Shown here one piece after another: positions 40,701 to 64,000 of a stretch of 64,000 nt of DNA (position 1 is the first letter of the stretch; every line of letters starts with the position of its first letter). Below the pieces are notes generated by a model. It did not search any database. It was given only the letters and a program-made list of their open reading frames with translations, and was not told where the DNA came from. This stretch comes from Tubiluchus corallicola (taxonomy: Eukaryota > Priapulida > Priapulimorpha > Priapulimorphida > Tubiluchidae): positions 248,001 through 312,000 of the forward strand of contig JAQGDQ010000006.1 of the NCBI GenBank assembly GCA_030141605.1, given 5' to 3'. The position numbers and the translations under genes were made by a program.

Positions 40701-40944
40701 CACAGTGAGCGATGCTTTGCGGTGGATGAAGAACCCAGTGTCTAATACAGAGGCTGCCGACTTCTTTGGATGTGATTACAGTGACCGTGTACCAGCCTGC
40801 TTAGGAAGCCTCCTGTGTGAATATATGAATATCACATACCCACCAAATAGCGAGGAACATCCAGGAGACAGATTCTTGCATACTTGTGCCGACGCCTGTC
40901 CTGACGTCTACCCCTGGACAGACAATCCTACAGGAAAACTTTGA
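28818..40944 (+). CDS. Secreted chitin-deacetylase-like protein (CBM14-LDLa-CE4), probable pseudoenzyme
   Basis: Exons: 28818-28866, 30786-30936, 34729-34871, 36454-36564, 36911-37068, 38656-38816, 39083-39384, 39915-40089, 40617-40944, giving 525 residues; all splice phases agree. Order: signal peptide (MRALVALCFMLILCTYA), six-cysteine CBM14 chitin-binding module, six-cysteine LDL-receptor class A module (about residues 132-150), then a carbohydrate-esterase-4 deacetylase domain. The architecture matches arthropod serpentine/vermiform-type chitin deacetylases. Active-site motifs are altered: TFDDA is TWENA (188-192), HSxSH is FSVSH (255-259), the arginine of RAPxL is Lys298, and the catalytic His of the 'FHAAW' segment is Arg415. 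The base, most metal ligands and the acid are therefore missing. Structural motifs (GTFFV, YFVTVSDALRWM) are intact, so the fold is kept. I infer a chitin- or matrix-binding role without deacetylation. Confidence 0.92.
30617..30721. mobile_element. Very short TIR/hairpin element
   Basis: The left arm TCAGACGTAGAGAGTTCTCGC (about 30618-30638) matches the reverse complement of the right arm (about 30700-30720) with two mismatches. The ~105-bp interior contains a perfect palindrome, TTGTTGCGCAACAA. It lies ~65 bp upstream of the second exon of the deacetylase-like gene. It looks like a miniature element; the superfamily is undetermined. Confidence 0.5.
33608..33765 (+). repeat. Purine-rich low-complexity tract
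   Basis: About 155 bp of nearly pure A/G with rare C, in a deacetylase-like gene intron. Open frames on the opposite strand across it encode only F/S/L-rich sequence and are composition artefacts. Confidence 0.8.
37611..37742. repeat. (TA)n and compound (AT)n(GT)n microsatellites
   Basis: A TA run at 37612-37635, then, after about 48 bp, an AT run (37682-37710) passing straight into GT (37711-37743). All lie in the intron before exon 38656. Confidence 0.85.
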
Positions 40945-41684
40945 AACTCTCATTGGTTAAAAAAAATTTGAAAAGAGTTTTGAACTAGATTTTGAAAGTG
41001 AATGTACTCTAGTATTTTAACTCACTAAAAAGCATGAAAGACTTTTGGAAGTAGGCAGCTGTTTTCACAGAAATCTATGAGATCACCGATAATGTTTCCT
41101 TTTGCATCACAAGCTTTGCCAATGATTTGAAACTGACTAAATTCATCTCACCTATTTATTTAGCTTTGTAAGCATAATTAGAAGAACTTAGTATAGATGT
41201 CTTTGTAAAATGTAATACACTCCAAATACACAATAACAATGCTATATTGCCTTTGTATAAGGTACCACTGTTGTTACTATTTACCGCAAGATTACAAACT
41301 CAAGAAAACGGGTTAAATTAGCACTAACCAGTTTAAGATTATGTCTTTCAAACATTATCAATACAAATTATACATATAATATTATGACGAAAACAGTTGC
41401 AGTAATTCGACCGTTCAATTTGCATGAAGCATAACTTTTATGTGGTGTTTTGTAAAAAATGTAAATTGCCTGTTATTAAATTTTGTCAGATTGTATGTAC
41501 ATATATATAAAATAATAATGTAATTTCTCACATATCGTCTTGAACTGTGTTGCACCTTTAATTTACCTTAACAGTGGATTTTATTCATAGCAAAATTAAC
41601 TTGGTGTTGACAATATGATGAAGAGCACGTGACAATGCCTTGGAATTCAAAATGCACAACATCAATGTTCATACAGCAATAGGA

Positions 41685-41690
41685 TTTATT
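41685..41690 (-). terminator. Polyadenylation signal AATAAA for RPL11
   Basis: AATAAA on the minus strand, about 26 nt after the RPL11 stop codon. This fits the very short 3' UTRs of ribosomal protein genes. The deacetylase-like gene ends head-on at 40944, leaving about 770 bp between the two stop codons. Confidence 0.6.
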
Positions 41691-41715
41691 TTACTTACAA
41701 AATTACAGAAACACT

Positions 41716-46549
<4,834 letters not shown>

Positions 46550-46556
46550 GATCATC

Positions 46557-46568
46557 GAAAAAGGAAGT
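46557..46568 (-). promoter_or_regulatory. TOP-like pyrimidine tract at RPL11 transcription start
   Basis: The minus-strand sequence CACTTCCTTTTTC lies about 10-20 nt upstream of the RPL11 start codon. Ribosomal protein mRNAs of animals typically begin at a C followed by such a tract, which confers mTOR/LARP1-dependent translation. The exact start site is inferred. Confidence 0.5.
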
Positions 46569-46699
46569 GACGATAAACGTACTACGGCATCACGCGAGAT
46601 ACGGATGTGACTGTTTCTAAGCAACAAAGAAACATTACTGTTTTCACTTTTGTGTGTACAGTTTGTAATTTTGCGCGTTAAAGAGGTAAAAGCTTCAAA

Positions 46700-47135
46700 T
46701 TTTAATGTTGTTGTTGTAAGACTTCGATTATTTAGTGCTTATGTTACCAGCATATTTATGTACAACAGCGAAACTTGTGGTTTGACGATTACTCAAGAAA
46801 AGCAGATTTATACACCACAACGAAAGAAATTTATTGGAGTTCAAAAGTCAAAATCCGATGATTAAGGTGGCTAGGACATCTTCTAAGATTACCAAATGAA
46901 GCACCAGTAAGAATCGCTTTAAAGGAAGCCTTAAAACCACATGACAAACCTAAAACAACATGGGTAGCTAAGACAAATAAAGATGTTCAACAACTTCAAC
47001 CAAGCCTATCTTTAGGAGTAGAACTTGCGCTGCTACTGTTAGATGCAGATAGAAGTGGGTGGAACACTCTGATAAATGTTGATACCGCCAATACCTACAA
47101 TAGGTGGAATGAGATTTTGAAGAAGAAGAAGTTGG
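46700..47135 (+). pseudogene. Non-LTR retrotransposon 3' ORF remnant
   Basis: One frame ends at a stop near 46862 after a segment resembling the post-RT region (FSAYVTSIFMYNSETC). A second frame continues with RWLGHLLRLPNEAPVRIALK, then WVAKTNKDVQQL and a long tail. 'RWLGHLLRLP' followed by a DxxGRPKxTW-like stretch is common at the C-terminus of RTE/Ingi/Rex-type retrotransposon proteins; here it reads KPKTTW. The frameshift shows decay. It occupies the space between the divergent RPL11 and DRC1 genes. Confidence 0.6.
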
Positions 47136-47701
47136 ATATTATTAAGTGTTCCATCCATAAAGGTTCATTTCTAGGGTATAGTCTGCAGGAAAACATTCTA
47201 TTTAATGCATTTAAAAAACATACTTGCTTTTATAAAATTTAATTTGATTCAAATTTATTTGTTCTACTACTTACTGATTTAACTGGATGGAGATAGGATA
47301 TGAAATCATAATTTTTTGCACTACAAGTAATTGTATATTGTATCTTTGCCAAATCTCTGGAAATTGGAGATCGACCAGTGACCACTATAGATTGTACCAG
47401 TAACTTCTGTTTTCCCAAAAATGTTTATATAATTAAATAATAATAATGATAATAATAATGTAGACTTTTCAAACAAACACACTGATTCGGTAAAAGCACA
47501 TGGCTTTCCAGTTTTGTTTCCGGATCTTTTCTTAATTATGCACACATGCAGTGTTTTTTGTAAGAATTTTCCCATATTGCGGTAGTTTTTGTTTGAGTAA
47601 CAGTTAAATGAATACTTTGCTGCGTTTCTAGATTTAATTGTGAAGACATGTCAATGTGAAATGATTGGAGATCTTCAGATAAGTGTCATCACCAACGTTT
47701 A

Positions 47702-59595
<11,894 letters not shown>

Positions 59596-59652
59596 AGAGT
59601 TTCTTCAAGCACTTGTAAAGTGTGGGCCTGCAATGCATGTTAGAGTTAGGTT

Positions 59653-59763
<111 letters not shown>

Positions 59764-59983
59764 ACGTTATTGGAATCAGACGCACGCAACATCATAGCTA
59801 TGTATGTCAACAAAATTGGTCAGCTGTTGCATTATGGATTATAATATGACTGCACTATGAATTGAAATTGCCACTGGCAATGCATAGTTCTGCACATATT
59901 ATTTGCTTGTCATTGTATAGCTGTTTGTCCTAATTAATATTTAAGACAATTCGTTTCTGTTAAAAATATGTGGGTGAAATTTA

Positions 59984-59989
59984 AATAAA
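59984..59989 (+). terminator. Candidate polyadenylation signal for DRC1
   Basis: AATAAA about 390 nt after the DRC1 stop, beyond the AC microsatellite. Other AT-rich variants are nearby, so the site is only probable. Confidence 0.4.
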
Positions 59990-62666
59990 TTTATATAAAG
60001 TGCACATACGCTAATAACAAAGTTTTGGTTATATTGTTTACTACAAAAGTGTTATTGTCCTAGAGATTTTTGATTGCATGTATTGCTTTCTTAAAAGTGT
60101 GACATATAGTTGTACGGCCAACTTGGCCATAGCGCCAGTTTCTGCTTTTTCTGACAGCTATAGTAAATAATGCCAGCCTCATTTAATGTCATCAGCTAAA
60201 ATATCATTGCTGTGACAAATGCAATTCTGCATGATAAATTAAGCTTGCTGTAATGCTAGCTTCTCAGTGCACTAATTGTTTCTGCAAAACAGATGGTGTA
60301 CTATATTTTTTAACAATAATTGAGCACAAAAACAATTACTAGGTATTTACGTTTGTTTTTCATAACGATCAAGAAGGAACCATTAAACTGCACAAAACTG
60401 ATAATGGGTTTCAATATAAATTGCCTGCAGTGATTTTACATAATTAAATAAATTAATCTCACGCAAGATTGTTCACAGAAATAACATGCTGCTTCCCAGC
60501 TTAATATACAGCAGCACGAAAGCCATTGCACCGGTGGCAAATTACCAGCATTATTTTTATGATTAATAACGGTAATTGTTTCTTCCGCACTGTACTGCAT
60601 TATTTTTCTAGAACTGTAATACACATGTATTAATGAATATTTTCATAAGTTTTTAACACATCTCAGTTATTTATTTTGAAAACACTCCAATTAAATTTAC
60701 AGCTTATTAACTAAGGAGATAAAAAAAAATAACAAAACAGAATACACAATGTCAGGAAAGCAGGAAACAATGACAAACAAGGTCACAATGAAATGTTTAC
60801 TTAGACAACTGCAATAACAAAATGCTGTTGAACATAATAGACCACATAGATTTTAAAAATACTGTATGGATCTGCATACATGGTGCAACAACCAAAAATG
60901 AACTAAATTAATTTGTATACCGTATGTTCTTAATAAAAAACAAAGCACCACATGCAACTTTAAAGCTTTGTGCATCGATTAATTGCAAACTATTTTAAAT
61001 ACTATAAAATAAAAATATTGTCTGTATATAAATGATGAGGCAGCACCAACACAGCTTATAAGCCCAGGTGCTCAGAAATAGTCAAACATTTTAGGCAATA
61101 TAAATATGTGAATTACCACTGTACAACTGCAGCATTAAAGAAGTATGATAGCAGTATGTTGAAATGGAATAAAAAGCAAAGAAATATGATCCTACTGACA
61201 GTTAAGTCAATAAATTCTATACAATAATACTATCAACTTGAATTAAATGCTACAAAAGTGAATTCATGCATTATATTTAGCTAACACTTTCACTGATCAG
61301 CCAAACGACTGTAATATGCAAAAATCTACGTACATAGAAACTAACTACTAATAAACAGCGACTAAATTTAAATATTTTGCACTATCTATAAAACCTTTAT
61401 TCTTCTAGTTATCATAGTTACTAAGACAATTCACTTTTCAAAAGCACAATTTAAAGTACATGCAAGTTTATTTATCAATCTATAATTACAGATATAGAAA
61501 ATTCTATCTAAAAAGTGTTGTGATATCTTTATTATTTTCTGGAACGATTACACTAAATTCAATTGCTCGTCTTATTTTCCATTTGAAGAAATAAACACAA
61601 ACAACAAGTGCAAGTTTTGCGTTTTCGAAATACTGTTCCAAAGCAAATTCAAGTTTTTCAAAAACAACCAAATAAACCACAATTCCATTTGCATAGTTGT
61701 AAAAGAAATTGAAATTTTATTTTCTACATAATATGTGTATATTATATGAAGCTAAGAATTCAAAAGTATCAATTAGCATTACAAGTAACATTAAAGAATA
61801 ACTAGCCAATGCACATTAAAAAAGTTTATGCAAAAGTTTTACTCTCTGCGTACTACAAGTTTTCCCTGAGAAACACCTTTCAAAGTGGTAGAAACAACAG
61901 ACTACAAAGAAAAGTTTCTATCAATAATGTGTTTCATTATATGGTACAAAGTTGAACATACAATCAAACCCCATCAATAATTATTTTCATGGACGCAAAT
62001 ATTTTTTTATATTCATTGAGTTCATTATAAAGTGGTTACTTATCAGCTGCTTGAGCAAAGAAAAAGCACTGCATGTTAACAGTTAGGTTAAATGTAAACA
62101 AGCAAAACAAGAATTTTCACTTCTTTAAAACCATCACGAATGAAACTATTTAAACAAGTTACAACGTAACCGTGATTAGTGGGTAAATTTCATTCAGTAA
62201 CAAACAACATTTTAGGTATCATTAAACAACTTCCATATTGAAAAAATATACATAATAATGAACCCAGGATGCTGTCAAGCAGCAGTGCATATAAAATATA
62301 AAATTTAATTACAAGTCATTATTTAGATGACAGCATACAATTACTGAACAGACTGTAACAAAACAAAAGCTTGGCTGCAACCTGTGAAAAATCATTGAGC
62401 TTGTTAAAAACTGAACAATGTTATGGAAATTCAGCTGTATATAATAAAAATTTACCATGAATTACATCATAAATATATACAATGTAGTCATGCAAAATGT
62501 GATATACATATTATCATACAAACTGTGACCTTCATTAATGCAACACAATTATAATCAAACTATACGTACACATATGCGACATTGAAGCAATGGTGCAAAT
62601 ATTACACAGTTAAATGTACAGTACCATGGCGTTTCAGGTTGTCTACAAAAACGTATGACAAACAAT

Positions 62667-62672
62667 TTTATT
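62667..62672 (-). terminator. Candidate polyadenylation signal for MYG1
   Basis: AATAAA on the minus strand, about 113 nt after the MYG1 stop codon (62785-62787). Confidence 0.4.
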
Positions 62673-62784
62673 GAAACTGCATCATTCATAGACAGTGCAC
62701 CAAAATATCTATTTACATGATTTTCAAGGAAACTACATTTGAGTATCATACAATTACATATGCCTGAGCCTGACTGATACACAA

Positions 62785-63851
62785 TTACTTGGATGGGTTT
62801 AGTTCAAGTGATTTTTTACACATTTCTAATGCTCCCTTGTAAGTTTTATTCCCTCCACAGAAGCCATTGGCATGTACAAACACACAATCAGGAATACCTG
62901 TTACTTTACTCAGTTCTTCATCCCGTAAACCTCGCCATTCCTCCGGGAAAGGAAGCCTATATTACACACATTCATATAAACACAAGCAATAAACCTGGAA
63001 CTTCACTAATCATAATATAATTGCTGCTGTAACTTTTGGTGTGTGGATAATGTGGTGTGTCACTGAGCGTGCAAACACAATAGAGTTGTCAGATTGATGA
63101 TATTATAATGATTCTGTAATAATACAGAAAATTAAAAGTATTAGACCTCATTCTAATACCACTAGAAAACAAACATTTTACACAATTATTGTCCATCTGT
63201 AATGATCCGACACTGTATAAATTGGTTGCAGCAATGAACTAGATTCAAAGCTAGTGCAAATATAGGCTAGCGAAAACCCAAAATATTTTGTTGGCAACTT
63301 TACTGTCTTCTAGTCGTGCCACTGGTCTGACAAATCAATATGCCTAAAGCATTAACACTGTCTATGAACTATCATGCTTTCTTTCTTGCTGATACTATGC
63401 TTTCAATATGACGATATGTGTCACAATTTATATAATAGTATTATTTAACAATTGTGAAACTAATACCTGCAGTGGAAGCAATTAGGAAATAATGGAGCAC
63501 TCTGGTTGATCCAAGTGCTACCTTCTGCGTACAAGACATACTTAATTTCTTGTTCTATTCCCAAAGAAAATTCAAGAGAAAATAAGTGATCCTCCCAAGG
63601 AAGCAAGCGATTAAAAACAACAACTTCGCCACTTGCATAAGCCTGATAAAATAAAAAGAATATTACCTGTTTGTAAACGTATGAGAATCAACTGGAACAC
63701 ATTGATTACGCCAGGTGTCATGCTCTTCATCAGCAAACAGAACATATTTTATTGGAACATCCACCTTCAGCTTAACTTCAAGGTCAAATAGATGATCTTT
63801 CCAAGGACAGCCAGTCTGCTTGAAGGATATTATCTCCCCCGTTTTGTGAAC
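62785..63851 (-). CDS. MYG1: MYG1 exonuclease (UPF0160), 3' part
   Basis: C-terminal part of a DHH-type nuclease-related protein that in vertebrates acts in nucleus and mitochondria on RNA processing. In transcription order: exon A 63667-63851, exon B 63467-63642 (an alternative to A), terminal exon 62785-62956 ending in TAA. Human MYG1 carries CPWKEHL, WRIQCVP and LPEPWRGLRDE in this order. Here exon A gives CPWKDHLFDLE and WRNQCVP, and the terminal exon gives LPFPEEWRGLRDEELSKVTG, then IPDCVFVHANGFCGGNKTYKG. Both A and B start in phase 0, end with AG after two codon bases and splice to the same G of the terminal exon. The N-terminal catalytic part lies right of the window. With A the product matches the family; with B it carries a diverged version. 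Confidence 0.9.
63467..63642 (-). other. MYG1 alternative exon B (diverged copy)
   Basis: 58 codons plus two bases, acceptor AG at 63643-63644 and donor GTATTA beginning at 63466. Aligns along its whole length with exon A: GE, PW-DHLF-LE, IKYVL-A, W-NQ and P are shared. Both family cysteines are replaced (LLPW, NQSAP). The open frame and both splice sites are intact, which argues against a dead copy. Confidence 0.8.
63667..63851 (-). other. MYG1 alternative exon A (canonical version)
   Basis: 61 codons plus two bases. The acceptor AG is at 63852-63853 and the donor GTAATA begins at 63666. It keeps both cysteines conserved with human MYG1 (GCPWKDHL and RNQCVP). Confidence 0.85.
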
Positions 63852-64000
63852 CTATTGCCCAACAAGAATTATTCTTTGGCGTGAAACAGACTAAATCTAG
63901 TGATAGCATTTTCTTTCAACAGGAATCCAATTTTCCACAGGTGCAGCAATGTACTTATGTATAATCAGGAAGTCATATAATATAACACATTGTCAACATA

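Overview
The window is nuclear DNA from an animal, most probably an aquatic invertebrate. Evidence: AT-rich sequence; many-exon genes with almost all GT-AG introns of about 100 to 3,900 bp; the standard genetic code; long dinucleotide microsatellites; and several decayed DNA transposons and non-LTR retroelements. A motile-cilium gene (DRC1) and a secreted chitin-deacetylase-like protein carrying CBM14 and LDLa modules fit a metazoan. The phylum cannot be fixed from the sequence alone.

Layout. (1) 1-17256, + strand: 20 exons of a class I myosin of the MYO1D/MYO1G type; only the first ~35-40 codons lie off the left edge. Its introns hold a short TIR element, a ~150-bp degenerate tandem array and a second degenerate repeat. 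(2) 17257-23746: intergenic, with a mariner-like transposase remnant. (3) 23747-24901, +: an intronless GT10 alpha-1,3-fucosyltransferase. (4) 24902-28817: intergenic, with an inverted array enclosing a telomere-like core and a 4-bp-periodic array. (5) 28818-40944, +: a nine-exon CBM14-LDLa-chitin deacetylase-like gene whose catalytic motifs are substituted throughout. (6) 41716-46549, - strand: ribosomal protein L11 in five exons, convergent with (5). (7) 47702-59595, +: DRC1 in 16 exons, with a nonautonomous TIR element and a CR1-like LINE fragment in its introns. (8) 62785-63851 and beyond the right edge, -: the 3' end of a MYG1 (UPF0160) exonuclease gene.

The genes are unrelated housekeeping, secretory and ciliary genes and do not form one pathway. 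The most striking observation is in MYG1. Its penultimate exon is present as two diverged tandem copies with identical phases, separated by only 24 nt. Joining both copies would shift the frame into a stop, so they look like mutually exclusive exons. The second strong observation is that the chitin-deacetylase-like protein appears to be a complete pseudoenzyme.
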